Source of the DNA: Flavobacterium tegetincola DSM 22377
Lineage (GTDB): Bacteria > Bacteroidota > Bacteroidia > Flavobacteriales > Flavobacteriaceae
NCBI RefSeq assembly: GCF_000425485.1
Contig: NZ_KE384384.1
Span: 248,001 to 312,000, forward strand
Direction of reading: 5' to 3'
DNA: 64,000 nucleotides
A program made the position numbers and the translations under genes. How positions within the stretch are numbered: position 1 is the stretch's first letter; the number at the start of each line of letters is the position of its first letter. Shown here one piece after another: positions 25,496-35,040 of this stretch. The notes beneath the pieces were generated by a model. That model saw nothing but the letters and a program-made list of their open reading frames with translations. It ran no database searches and had not been told where the DNA came from.

Positions 25496-26212
25496 CTATG
25501 CTCTTTTGGAAAGGATGTTGTTCAATGCTTCTTTGGAATGACACAGCAGAAAAACGTAATCGTAAGTACCTGTTACTGGATCGGTAACTGTAATTTCTTT
25601 CCACTTTCCAACCCCAACTAATCGATCTAGTTGAAGGCCTAAATCTACTCGTCCATAATTTCTATAATGATCGTGGTCTTTTGCATTTGGTGTTCCCCAA
25701 TCCACTGTTGTATCTCTCTCGGAAGGATAAGGTACACCGAGTTCCACAAAACCGTCTTTTTTGGTAATCCGAAGCAATTCTTTAATAGCAGCTTCATCAT
25801 TAGGTACATGCTCAATCACTTGATTGCACAACACAATATCGTACGTACCATCTGGCTTATTAATATTTTGCACATCGAGACTTGTGTGATCGCTGTAGAT
25901 AGTAACCGAAAAGTTCTTGAACCACTATGGAATTACCGCCGGATCATGGGAAAATTGAAGCACTGATTGTTCTTTTAAATACGATTTATCAAAGCCCTCC
26001 CAAAATACCCTTAAGCCTCTATGGCGTTCCAATGACCAACACGACAAACACCAAGGCAGTTTTCCAGTTTGAAAACTGAGTCGTTGATTGGGACCTTTTA
26101 CAAATTTGTTTCCCCCACAAATTGAACATGGAGTTTCTGAGCTTTTTGCAGACAACTTCATATTCAAAATTCGAACCCTCCATCGGATGGATCTTACAAT
26201 TCTATTTACCAT
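25496..26212 (-). pseudogene. SAM-dependent methyltransferase gene interrupted by one in-frame TAG
   Basis: One continuous frame of 238 sense positions is broken only by TAG at 25927-25925 (codon 96). The first part holds a CSICGG...WCLSCW zinc-ribbon-like segment and SVLQFSHDPAVIP. The second continues directly with WFKNFSVTIYSDHTS, then a class I methyltransferase core (YDIVLCNQVIEHV, ELLRITKKDGFVELGVPYP). No indel is needed to join them, so a single C-to-T change at a Gln codon (CAG) explains it. It may be a recent nonsense mutation, a sequencing error or a polymorphism. An ATG at 25873 could restart only the truncated second part. Confidence 0.82.
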
Positions 26213-26364
26213 AACTTATATCATTTAATTGTTTATAATTCTTTTATATAAAATTCATCAAATTGCAATTTAAATAAATTAATTGCAACATTTACACTGT
26301 AATTTTAAAATGGCGTCGATTCGTGATACGTTTTTGGAAGCTGAATATAGCTTATTAAATATGC

Positions 26365-27348
26365 CTATTTTATTAACGTTCTGTAAATGTAACGTGTAGT
26401 TTTCCAAACACCTAATTTTAGTTTGGAAAAAACATCACCCTTAAGGCTTCGATAAAAGAGTTTTGCTGTTTTTCTGACATCACTACTTTCTTCCAGGTAA
26501 TTGTAATGTTCATCTGTAATTCTTTCTTTGATTAATACTAAGGCTTCCTCTTTAAATTCATCCTTAATATTATCGTACATTCCATGCAAGAGATTGAGTT
26601 GCTGTCTTAAAAATTCATTTTTATAGATAGCATATAATTGTGCTTGGTGTAAATACGCTTGCACCACATCCATTACAAAAGCCAAGTGAAATAATTTTTT
26701 ATCTTTTTTAGCGGTTGTAGCGTCAGGTTGTTGGCGGTAAAATGCTAATTTTTCTGGCAGCAATGCTATTTTATCCACTTGTGTAATTAAATGCCAATGT
26801 ACGGGTATGTCTTGCCTTGTAAAGCCAACGGGAAAGTGAATTCCAAGTTCCTTTGCTTTACTTGTTCGAATCATTTTAACCCAAGTGAAAGCGGGACGTT
26901 GGAGCAATGCCAGCTTATTATTGTGTTCAATTGCAGCAAGTAGGGACGGTTCTTGCTGTTTTTTACTAATTTCACTCTTGTCCCAAAAGGAGAGATAGTC
27001 CCAGATAACGATATCATCCTGCTCTTTTTCAATGCATTTAATTGCTTTTTCAAAAAGGGTGAGGTCGTAAATGTCATCACCATCAAAAAATACAACGTAC
27101 GTACCATTGGCCAAAGCTAATGATTCATTTCGAGCCACAGCCAAACCTTGATTTTGATCTTTCGCAATCACTTTTATTCTGCTGTCTTTTAATGCGTATT
27201 CCTTTAGAATTTGTACCGTTTTATCTGTTGAACCATCGTCAATACAAATGACTTCAAATTCATTGAAAGTCTGATTGAGGATGCTCTCTAAACTTTCTTT
27301 TATAAAATCTTGAACGTTAAAAGTAGCTATCGTTACAGTAAGTATCAT
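26365..27348 (-). CDS. Glycosyltransferase family 2
   Basis: The 327-residue GT-A enzyme has VTIATFNVQDFIKESL, ICIDDGSTDKTV and the metal-binding VFFDGDDIYD near residues 87-96. A basic C-terminal region may associate with the membrane. Its start overlaps the stop of the upstream galactofuranosyltransferase-like gene by four bases (ATGA), so the two are translationally coupled. Acceptor and donor unknown. Confidence 0.88.
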   Translation of the reverse strand: MILTVTIATFNVQDFIKESLESILNQTFNEFEVICIDDGSTDKTVQILKEYALKDSRIKVIAKDQNQGLAVARNESLALANGTYVVFFDGDDIYDLTLFEKAIKCIEKEQDDIVIWDYLSFWDKSEISKKQQEPSLLAAIEHNNKLALLQRPAFTWVKMIRTSKAKELGIHFPVGFTRQDIPVHWHLITQVDKIALLPEKLAFYRQQPDATTAKKDKKLFHLAFVMDVVQAYLHQAQLYAIYKNEFLRQQLNLLHGMYDNIKDEFKEEALVLIKERITDEHYNYLEESSDVRKTAKLFYRSLKGDVFSKLKLGVWKTTRYIYRTLIK

Positions 27349-28301
27349 TTTCTAGAAAAGTTATTTTGCGTCCCGTCTCTGAAGTAGGTTCTAAATTTAG
27401 TTAATTCTTTAAATTTAAATCTCGTAATAAAGTAAACATGGTACAATGTATACAGCACTTTGGTTGCTTTTGCTGAATTATAGTTTGCCTGATTAAAGCC
27501 TAAGTTTCTGTAATAAATGTGAGCAAATTTAGCCGGTTTAATTATAATATTGGTCTGTGGAAAAAAAGGCACTGCTTGTTCAAACGTACCTCTCATGAAT
27601 GGGTGCTTGTGAATTGCCGAGGTTATGGTACCTGTTTCAAAACCATTTTTTTTAACCCTATTGGTATACTCATTTTCATCACCCCAAATGAACATTTCTC
27701 TTTTTATAAATCCTATCTTATCTATTACTTTTCTGGAAATTAGCGTTCCATTAAATGGATTCATTAAATTTGGAATAATGGCTTGTTTTCTAGCTTCAGC
27801 AATTGACTCAAACTGTCCGAGCGAAAATGCTAATTTTGAACCATCATCAATCGCGCTGACTAATGCATTAGAATATAACAGATTCCCATTTTCAGCACCT
27901 TTTAATAATTCTTCCAATTGATTTTCCTCTGGAACACCGTCATCATCCATCATCCATAACCATTCGGCACCGGCATCGTACGCTTGCTTCATCCCTTCAT
28001 AAAAGCCACCTGCACCACCATCATTTTCAAACTTTCGTACATAAACCACGTCAATGGTTTTGGTACTGTTTGCTGTTGCAAAAACTTGACTTTTAAAAAC
28101 TTGATTTTCATTTGCTTCCTTTTTTGGAACTTCCTTGATGAAACCAAATTTGATCAGCTGATTGTAAGTAGCTTCTGTTGAATGGTTGTCAATTATAAAC
28201 AAAGTCGTGGGCACGACCGTTTGATTTTTAATTGCTTTTAAACAATCAATGAGCTGGATGTCACGGTTGAAGGTTACAACGATTGCTGCTGTATTTAACA
28301 T
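27345..28301 (-). CDS. Family 2 glycosyltransferase, galactofuranosyltransferase (GlfT2)-like
   Basis: The 318 residues include AIVVTFNRDIQLIDCL, a FENDGGAGGFYEGM segment, the triple-Asp WLWMMDDDG and FIWGDENEYTNRVKKNG. This order is typical of GlfT2/rhamnosyl-type GT2 enzymes that use UDP-galactofuranose. The UDP-galactopyranose mutase gene lies ten bases upstream, which strongly supports a Galf donor. The exact linkage is unknown. Confidence 0.82.
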   Translation of the reverse strand: MLNTAAIVVTFNRDIQLIDCLKAIKNQTVVPTTLFIIDNHSTEATYNQLIKFGFIKEVPKKEANENQVFKSQVFATANSTKTIDVVYVRKFENDGGAGGFYEGMKQAYDAGAEWLWMMDDDGVPEENQLEELLKGAENGNLLYSNALVSAIDDGSKLAFSLGQFESIAEARKQAIIPNLMNPFNGTLISRKVIDKIGFIKREMFIWGDENEYTNRVKKNGFETGTITSAIHKHPFMRGTFEQAVPFFPQTNIIIKPAKFAHIYYRNLGFNQANYNSAKATKVLYTLYHVYFITRFKFKELTKFRTYFRDGTQNNFSRK

Positions 28302-28311
28302 GTATATTATT

Positions 28312-29415
28312 TTATAGTTCTTTTGCTACCGTTTCAAGGGCTTTTTCAATTACTTGGTGCATGTCGTAATATTTGTATTCTGCTAGACGTCCTCCAAATA
28401 TGACATTATTATACTGTGCTGATTTCGCTTGGTATTTTTCAAAAATCTCTTGATTTTTATCGTCGTTTATTGGGTAATACGACTCATTGTCTTTTGAAAA
28501 TTCATGCGGATATTCTTTAGTAACGTATGTTTTTTCTTGCGTTCCAAACTCAAAATGTTTGTGTTCAATGATTCGCGTATACGGCACATCTTTATCTGTA
28601 TAATTTATTACCGCATTACCTTGGTAATTTGGTGTGTCTATGATTTCATTTTCAAAATGCAGACTTCTGTAATCCAGTTCACCAAATTCAAAATTAAAGA
28701 ATTCGTCAATTTTACCGGTATAGACCACTTTTTCTGCAAGTGCATCCAACTCTTCTTTATTTTCAAAATAATTGATGTTCAATCGAATCTCAACACCTTC
28801 TACTAACTTTTCCACTAATTTAGTGTAGCCGCCAATTGGAATTCCCTGGTAAATATCTTTAAAATAATTGTTGTCGTATGTAAAGCGAAACGGAAGTCTT
28901 CTAATGATGAAAGAAGGAATTTCTGTAGCAGGTCTTCCCCATTGTTTTTCTGTGTACCCTTTGATCAGTTTCTCATAAATATCTTTACCTCCTAGAACTA
29001 AGGCTTGCTCCTCTAAATTTTTAGGCTCTGTAATGTGGGCGTACTCGCTTCGTTGCTCTTCGATTTTTGCCATGGCTTCCTCTGGTGTTATCACACCCCA
29101 TAGTTGGTGAAAGGTATTCATGTTAAAAGGCAAATTATATAATTTTCCTTTATAGTTTGCAATGGGAGAATTGGTAAATCTATTGAATTCCACAAAGGAA
29201 TTTACGTAATCCCAAATTTCTTTATTGCTGGTATGAAAAATATGTGCTCCGTACTTATGTACATTTATTCCTTCAATGGTCTCGGTGTACACATTACCTG
29301 CAATATGATTTCTTTTGTCAATGATTAAACATTTTTTTCCTTTCTTTTTTGCCTCATGTGCAAACACAGAACCAAAAAGTCCTGCTCCAACAATTAGATA
29401 ATCGTATTCTTTCAT
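28312..29415 (-). CDS. glf: UDP-galactopyranose mutase
   Basis: The 367-residue flavoenzyme has the FAD-binding YLIVGAGLFGSVFAHEA at the N-terminus, NHIAGNVYTE, and YTEKQWGRPATEIP near 155-168. NFEFGELDYRSLHFE, IEHKHFE and YYPINDD follow later, all standard for Glf. It interconverts UDP-Galp and UDP-Galf, implying furanosidic galactose in the polymer. It overlaps its upstream glycosyltransferase neighbour by four bases. Confidence 0.95.
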   Translation of the reverse strand: MKEYDYLIVGAGLFGSVFAHEAKKKGKKCLIIDKRNHIAGNVYTETIEGINVHKYGAHIFHTSNKEIWDYVNSFVEFNRFTNSPIANYKGKLYNLPFNMNTFHQLWGVITPEEAMAKIEEQRSEYAHITEPKNLEEQALVLGGKDIYEKLIKGYTEKQWGRPATEIPSFIIRRLPFRFTYDNNYFKDIYQGIPIGGYTKLVEKLVEGVEIRLNINYFENKEELDALAEKVVYTGKIDEFFNFEFGELDYRSLHFENEIIDTPNYQGNAVINYTDKDVPYTRIIEHKHFEFGTQEKTYVTKEYPHEFSKDNESYYPINDDKNQEIFEKYQAKSAQYNNVIFGGRLAEYKYYDMHQVIEKALETVAKEL

Positions 29416-30320
29416 TTTACTATTTTTTTAAATCCTTTAAAAATTAAATCAGGTCGGTAATAAATGGCCAAAATTAAATAGAATATCGCTTGCGGATTCC
29501 ATTTTTTAAAATAATATTTTGCCACAATCATGCAGTAATCTACTATTTTGGCATTGATGGCTTTTTTAGGTAAGCTTTGGAACGATTTTTTAAAAAAAAC
29601 GTACTGCCTTATAAACCTTTTTTGATGTAAGATTCCTTTTGTTCGTGCTTCCGAGTTGGAAATCCCTGCTTGATGTATTCTATATACCGCCATATTATCG
29701 CTTATGCCATACATCTTACCTTTTTCTGCCATCAGTAACACTAGAAATCCATCCAATCCAAAAACTGCCTTGCTCAGTAATTTTTTAGACATCAAGTATT
29801 CTCTTCTAAACAGAAATGAAGTGGTATGCAGTATTTTTGAAAGTAGCAGTTCATCAATATCATAATTCCGGTCTTGCGCTGCGACTTCAGGTTGTGTAGA
29901 TTTTGTCATTTCATTGACCAACTGTACGGAGTGAAAGCATAGCGCATTTTCAGGATGCAGCTCCATAAAGGTTGCTTGCTTTTGCAATTTTAATGGGTCT
30001 GTCCAATAATCATCACCTTCACAAATTGCCATGTATTTCCCTTTGGCTTGTGTTAATGCCCAAATTGAATTCCCTATTACGCCTTTATTTACTTTATGTT
30101 TGGTATACTGTATCCAACTGCCATTTGGATGATTTACAATACAGTCTTTAACGATCTGCTCCGTTTCATCGGTAGAGTGATCGTCTGCGATAATCAATTC
30201 TACTTGAAAATCCTTGATTTGCTGCATTAAGACACCTTCAACTGCCTGTTTAATGTATTGCTGCTGATTGTAAGTAATCATTACTACACTTACTACAACC
30301 GACTCCTTTTTATTGATCAT
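29412..30320 (-). CDS. Glycosyltransferase family 2 (paralogue 1 of 3)
   Basis: The 302-residue GT-A enzyme has VVSVVMITYNQQQYIKQAVE, LIIADDHSTDETEQIV and ICEGDDYWTDPLKLQKQATF. It has a conserved VYRIHQAGIS and ends YYRPDLIFKGFKKIVK. The same blocks occur in the products at 30413 and 32370, so all three come from duplication. It overlaps glf by four bases. Confidence 0.88.
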   Translation of the reverse strand: MINKKESVVVSVVMITYNQQQYIKQAVEGVLMQQIKDFQVELIIADDHSTDETEQIVKDCIVNHPNGSWIQYTKHKVNKGVIGNSIWALTQAKGKYMAICEGDDYWTDPLKLQKQATFMELHPENALCFHSVQLVNEMTKSTQPEVAAQDRNYDIDELLLSKILHTTSFLFRREYLMSKKLLSKAVFGLDGFLVLLMAEKGKMYGISDNMAVYRIHQAGISNSEARTKGILHQKRFIRQYVFFKKSFQSLPKKAINAKIVDYCMIVAKYYFKKWNPQAIFYLILAIYYRPDLIFKGFKKIVK

Positions 30321-30412
30321 ACTTCTATTTAAAACGAGATGCTATAGTTTTTTCTCATTACTAGTTCCTGCAAATAGTGCTTTCTTAATTACCTGTAGCA
30401 CTACCTTACATC

Positions 30413-31327
30413 TTATGCTTTAAAAATTTTTTTAAATCCTCTCAATACCAACTCAGGTCGGTAGCGGAAACACTTGACGGAATACAATAAAAATAGAATA
30501 TTTTTTTTCTTAAAGTAGCACTGTGCAATGGATGAATAGGTATCTACGATTTTAATATTAATATTCTTCTTTGATACCTTCGGAAAATTAGCGCCAATAT
30601 ACTTGTAGTGATTGATGTAGTTTTTAAGATGATTGATTCTATTTTGTTTAAAACGCACTTGCGATATTCCTTGCTGATGGATCCTGTATACCGACATTGC
30701 TTCAGAAATACCTCTAGCTTTTCCTAACTCTAAACAAGAGAGCGCCAGTATTAAATCTGGGTTTAGCACTTTTAATGCATACAAGTTTTTATTTGCATAT
30801 TCCATACAGCTTGATAAAAAAACAAAAGAGGCTGTTGGGGCTATCCACTTCATGAACAGTTCATTGGAAGAATAGTCTTTATCTTCACTTAAAAAGTTAT
30901 ACGCAAATTTATTCTCTACCGTACTGTTTAAGTCTGCACTATGAAAACTGAAAACATATTCTGGATTGTTTTCTAAGAATTGTACTTGCTTTTGCAATTT
31001 CAGTGGATCCGTCCAATAATCATCTCCTTCACAGATGGCAGTATACTTTCCAGTACCCTGATTTAGAGCCCAATTAAAATTGGTCTTCATACCTAGATTA
31101 CTCGGATGATTGGTATACTTTATCCAACTTCCATTTTTATGATTATGGATGATTTCGAGTATTATTTTTTCAGTATTGTCTGTTGATTGGTCATTTGCAA
31201 TAATCAATTCTATCTTTCCTTCGTATTCTTGGCTTAAAACACTTTCAATAGCTTCTCTAATGTAGTGCTCATGATTATAGGTAACCATCGCTACACTTAC
31301 TACAATTTTCTCTGGTGCTATTGTCAT
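30413..31327 (-). CDS. Glycosyltransferase family 2 (paralogue 2 of 3)
   Basis: This 304-residue relative of the genes on either side has VSVAMVTYNHEHYIREAI, IIANDQSTDNTEKI, AICEGDDYWTDPLKLQKQV and VYRIHQQGIS, and ends with a FRYRPELVLRGFKKIF tail. The middle (acceptor-side) region is the most different among the three, which fits separate acceptor specificities. Confidence 0.88.
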   Translation of the reverse strand: MTIAPEKIVVSVAMVTYNHEHYIREAIESVLSQEYEGKIELIIANDQSTDNTEKIILEIIHNHKNGSWIKYTNHPSNLGMKTNFNWALNQGTGKYTAICEGDDYWTDPLKLQKQVQFLENNPEYVFSFHSADLNSTVENKFAYNFLSEDKDYSSNELFMKWIAPTASFVFLSSCMEYANKNLYALKVLNPDLILALSCLELGKARGISEAMSVYRIHQQGISQVRFKQNRINHLKNYINHYKYIGANFPKVSKKNINIKIVDTYSSIAQCYFKKKNILFLLYSVKCFRYRPELVLRGFKKIFKA

Positions 31328-31431
31328 TACTCTCGTTTACTGATTTCTTTAAAACTTCAGCTTTTATTCAATCTTCAAAGTTGATTACTCCCATGAAAAT
31401 TTAATTGCCCTATTACTCTCTAATTTTTTAA

Positions 31432-32193
31432 CTATAAGTCTTCGTTTTCTTCTTCAACATTGATAGAAAGAAATACTTTCTTTCCATTCTCTGGATTTAC
31501 AAAATAGGCATTCTTATAGGTTCCGTGTGTCAAAGCCCTTAATTTATTAATAAATTCCAAAGCAGATAATCTTTCATCCAATTGAATTTCAGTTAACTTA
31601 TTAAAATCTTTTTTCAAATATAAGTTCCCTTCACTTTCTGGAGCACTTGTCTTGTAAGTATTAGTAATGATTGAAAGTAAATGCTCGTCTATAAGTTCTA
31701 TTTCCTTTTCAATAATTCTATTATATAAGCTTAGTGACGTATCCGAGTATTTTTTTTCTACAAACGCCCTTGCAATGATAGCACCATGATCCATAAATTC
31801 ATCAATTTCATGTATTGTTGCTCCAATATTAGTGTCGTTAATAATCGCGAACACTTGTGGATACCAACCTCTATTCAATGGATTGTAACCTGGATGTACA
31901 TTTATGCACTTGACATTGTCCACCAATTCTTTTGGAAATAATTGTTTGCAATGGATGGAAAAGATCAAATCATACTCTTTTATAACTTGCTTTACAGTAT
32001 CCTGATTTTTTAAATCTAAAACATTAATAATCTCACTTCTATTTTCTGTTAAAATATTAAAATCTAAATAATTAGAGTATGGACTAATAGCATAGCTAAC
32101 GTTTATGGAATCAATTTGCTTTTTAGAAATAATTTCAGCAAAACTCTGCATCATAAATTGATTGTCAGAAATAACTATTATATTTTTATACAT
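31432..32193 (-). CDS. dTDP-4-amino-4,6-dideoxyglucose N-formyltransferase-like protein
   Basis: The 253-residue protein has a formyltransferase core. CINVHPGYNPLNRGWYPQVF (residues 96-115) supplies the catalytic Asn98 and His100, and EFMDHGAII supplies Asp135. The RGWYPQVF extension is characteristic of the sugar N-formyltransferases VioF/WbtJ rather than of Fmt or PurN. It would use N10-formyl-THF to make an N-formylated 4-amino sugar. The VioA-like aminotransferase, RmlA and RmlB supply the substrate. A small C-terminal domain follows the core. Confidence 0.85.
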   Translation of the reverse strand: MYKNIIVISDNQFMMQSFAEIISKKQIDSINVSYAISPYSNYLDFNILTENRSEIINVLDLKNQDTVKQVIKEYDLIFSIHCKQLFPKELVDNVKCINVHPGYNPLNRGWYPQVFAIINDTNIGATIHEIDEFMDHGAIIARAFVEKKYSDTSLSLYNRIIEKEIELIDEHLLSIITNTYKTSAPESEGNLYLKKDFNKLTEIQLDERLSALEFINKLRALTHGTYKNAYFVNPENGKKVFLSINVEEENEDL

Positions 32194-32369
32194 CTTTAAC
32201 TATAATTACTTTATATCGTTTTAAAACCCTTTATAGGTGGAATGGAAATCTGCCTCTTGATTTACTTAAACTATAATATTCTACTTTTATAAATAAACCC
32301 TAACCAAGTTGCTGATTTCTAAAGATAAGATTATTCACTCTTGCTGACAGTATAATATTTTAGTAATAG

Positions 32370-33272
32370 TCATTTTACTAATTTTTTGAAACCCTTTAAT
32401 ATCAAATCAGGACGGTAGTAGATGGCTAGACCTAAATAATATATTGCGATTGGGCTTTTCTTTTTGGTATAGTACTTGACAATTGTTAGGCAATGGTCTA
32501 CAATCTTTAAGTTAATAGCTTTATCTGATAACGTCTTAAATGTATTTTTAATTAGAATAAATTGTTTTACAAAACGTTCCTGATGTATTATTCCTAACCT
32601 TTTAGCATCGAAATTGGAGATTCCCATTTCATGAATTCTATACACAGCCATATCGTCCGCCATTCCATAAACTTTTCCACTATCCGCCATCATTAAAGCG
32701 AGAAACACATCACCTGCAAAAATATCTTTGTTCAAAAATTGCTCAATATTTAAAAATTGCTTCCTAAATACAAATGACGCTGTATGTGCCGTTTTCGTTA
32801 GAAGTAATTCATCAATAGAATAATCTCTTCCCTCTGCGACTTTCTCTGGATAAATACTGTTTAACATTTTGTTATCAATAGTTACTGAATGAAAGCACAT
32901 AGTATGCTCCGCATTTTTTTCTAGATAATCTAATTGCTTTTGTAATTTTAGCGGATCCGTCCAATAGTCATCGCCTTCGCAAAGAGCTATGTATTTACCT
33001 CTTGCTAAAGGATAAACAAAATTTGGTAATACTCTTACTCCTTGTGAATGTTGATTTTCTTTTTGTATAATTGTTTTAATTAAATTTGGGAATTTTTCAG
33101 CATAACTTTGAATAATTTTTATCGTATTATCCGTAGACGCATCATCATGTATAATTATTTCAAAAGGAAAATCAGTCTTCTGAAATAAAAATCCTCGAAT
33201 TGTATCTTCAACATACTTTTCTTGATTAAAAGTTATACAGCAAATACTTAAAATAGGGGTTTTTTCTACCAT
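32370..33272 (-). CDS. Glycosyltransferase family 2 (paralogue 3 of 3)
   Basis: The 300-residue protein has ILSICCITFNQEKYVEDTI, IIHDDASTDNTIKII and ALCEGDDYWTDPLKLQKQLD. It shares the VYRIHEMGIS block and the YYRPDLILKGFKKLVK tail with the genes at 29412 and 30413. It starts five bases after the acetyltransferase gene. Confidence 0.88.
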   Translation of the reverse strand: MVEKTPILSICCITFNQEKYVEDTIRGFLFQKTDFPFEIIIHDDASTDNTIKIIQSYAEKFPNLIKTIIQKENQHSQGVRVLPNFVYPLARGKYIALCEGDDYWTDPLKLQKQLDYLEKNAEHTMCFHSVTIDNKMLNSIYPEKVAEGRDYSIDELLLTKTAHTASFVFRKQFLNIEQFLNKDIFAGDVFLALMMADSGKVYGMADDMAVYRIHEMGISNFDAKRLGIIHQERFVKQFILIKNTFKTLSDKAINLKIVDHCLTIVKYYTKKKSPIAIYYLGLAIYYRPDLILKGFKKLVK

Positions 33273-33277
33273 TTATT

Positions 33278-33919
33278 TTACTTATCTAATGTCTTTGCAG
33301 GATTACCAATAACTATTGTATCTGCTTCCACATTATTTATTACAACAGCTCCAGCTCCTATAACTGCATTTTTTCCAACATATTCTAATTTACCTGAAAC
33401 AAGAGATGCAGATTGACCCATTAACACAAAATCATGCACTTTAATATAGGCTCCAATTGTTGCATTAAATGCAATATAGCATGATTCTCCAACTGAACTC
33501 GTATGAGATAATGAAGTATTATAGGACAATACTGTGTCCTTTCCTATTGAAGCATCAGCCTGTACTACGGAATTTGCGTGAATTACTACTCCTTCAGAAA
33601 TCTTTGAATATTTGGAAACGATTGCTGAAGGGTGGATTACTGTTGGTATATTACCTCCCATTTCTCGGATTTTATTAGATAAATTTGTTCTAATTGCATT
33701 CTCTCCAACACTGACTATAAAATTCATTCCACCTAAGGATTCTCTTTGAAAAAGATTGGTGTTCGAATCTATAATAGGTATACCATGAACATATTCGCCT
33801 GTACGCTCTTCGTTGTAGTGGTACAGCCCAGCGATCTTATATCCACAAGATTCTGCTAGATCGATATATACAATCGTATTATGTCCTACTCCTAAAATAT
33901 AAATTTCTTGTTCTTCCAT
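33278..33919 (-). CDS. NeuD/VioB-like sugar acetyltransferase
   Basis: The 213-residue protein has an N-terminal PglD-type domain (IYILGVGHNTIVYIDLAE) and a left-handed beta-helix from about residue 95 to the end. H139 in LSHTSSVGE is the likely catalytic base, and the end IVIGNPAKTL is typical. It lies immediately downstream of the VioA-like aminotransferase, so it probably N-acetylates the dTDP-4-amino sugar. The locus also has a formyltransferase acting on the same kind of substrate. Confidence 0.82.
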   Translation of the reverse strand: MEEQEIYILGVGHNTIVYIDLAESCGYKIAGLYHYNEERTGEYVHGIPIIDSNTNLFQRESLGGMNFIVSVGENAIRTNLSNKIREMGGNIPTVIHPSAIVSKYSKISEGVVIHANSVVQADASIGKDTVLSYNTSLSHTSSVGESCYIAFNATIGAYIKVHDFVLMGQSASLVSGKLEYVGKNAVIGAGAVVINNVEADTIVIGNPAKTLDK

Positions 33920-33963
33920 TTTTGTAGTTAGATAGTAATAATGATTTATTAAATGTCTAAATT

Positions 33964-35040
33964 CTATATTTTTATTATTGTATTAACAATCAATTCAATA
34001 TTTCCCTCTTCTAAACCAAAATATAATGGCAAACATAAAATTCTACTGGAAACACTTTCGGAAATTTTCATTTCGTTGTAATCCACGAAATTTACTGTAT
34101 TTAAAGAGGGATAGAAATAACGGCGGGGAAAAATTTCTAAATCATTCAATTTTTTCTGAACTTTTAACAATGCTTCTTCACTATTAAAAATTACAGGATA
34201 ATAGCTGTAATTCCAATCCGTTCCTTCCCTTAATCTCATTTTAGTTACTTTTTCAAAATCGAGGTGATTGTTGTAATAGTCAACAATCTTTTCACGTCCA
34301 GCTAAAATTTCATTCATATAAGGAAACACAGCGAGCCCCATTGCCGCTTGCAGTTCTGATATTTTTCCATTAATACCTAATCCAAAGAAATCTGTTGGCC
34401 CGTTATGTCCAAAATTATGACTGTAATAAATTTGGTGCCACAATTCTGGATCTTTGCAAAAAACGGCACCACCCTCTCCTGTATGAAATAATTTAGTAGC
34501 GTGAAAACTACAAGTACTTACATCACCGTATTCAAAGACGCTTTTTCCTTTATACTGGACTGCGAAACTGTGTGCGGCATCGTAGATTACTTTTAGATTG
34601 TGCTTTTTTGCAATGCGCTCAATTTCTTCAATATTACACGGATTTCCAAAAACATGTGTAGCTAATATGCACGTCGTTTTACTTGTTATAGCTGCTTCAA
34701 TTTTTGTTTCGTCGATGGTTAAAAATTCTGGATGAATGTCTACAAATACAGGCGTACAATTTTCCCAAACAACTGCAGCAGTGGTTGCCACATAACTAAA
34801 AGGTGTCGTGATAACTTCACCACCATTACCTAATAATTTTAGAGCAATTTGGATGGGAATTGTTCCATTATTGGTAATCAAAATTTTACTTTCCTCTAAC
34901 TGCAAGTATTTTGTAAGCTTGTCCTCTAATTCACGGACTAACTCTCCCCTATTGGTTAGCCATTCATTATCGTACGCTCGCTGTACTTGTGCTGTGTATT
35001 CTGCTATCGGCGGAAAAAAGGTTTTGGTAACGTTTATCAT
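33964..35040 (-). CDS. VioA-like dTDP-4-amino-4,6-dideoxyglucose aminotransferase
   Basis: The 358-residue DegT/DnrJ/EryC1/StrS enzyme has GEVITTPFSYVATTAAVVWE, IYDAAHSFAV (cofactor Asp near 154) and SFHATKLFHTGEGG with Schiff-base K183. These blocks match the VioA/WbtI type that aminates dTDP-4-keto-6-deoxyglucose at C4. No 3,4-ketoisomerase gene is present, which argues against a 3-amino product. It overlaps the flippase gene by four bases. Confidence 0.86.
   Translation of the reverse strand: MINVTKTFFPPIAEYTAQVQRAYDNEWLTNRGELVRELEDKLTKYLQLEESKILITNNGTIPIQIALKLLGNGGEVITTPFSYVATTAAVVWENCTPVFVDIHPEFLTIDETKIEAAITSKTTCILATHVFGNPCNIEEIERIAKKHNLKVIYDAAHSFAVQYKGKSVFEYGDVSTCSFHATKLFHTGEGGAVFCKDPELWHQIYYSHNFGHNGPTDFFGLGINGKISELQAAMGLAVFPYMNEILAGREKIVDYYNNHLDFEKVTKMRLREGTDWNYSYYPVIFNSEEALLKVQKKLNDLEIFPRRYFYPSLNTVNFVDYNEMKISESVSSRILCLPLYFGLEEGNIELIVNTIIKI

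Noticed and set aside
26213-26364. Possible separate small gene upstream of the broken methyltransferase
   Set aside because: The gap is AT-rich with no frame of useful length; it is better read as a short spacer.
33964-35040. Assignment as a dTDP-3-amino sugar (FdtB/QdtB) aminotransferase
   Set aside because: No 3,4-ketoisomerase gene is present in the locus, and the sequence blocks fit the VioA-type 4-aminotransferases better.
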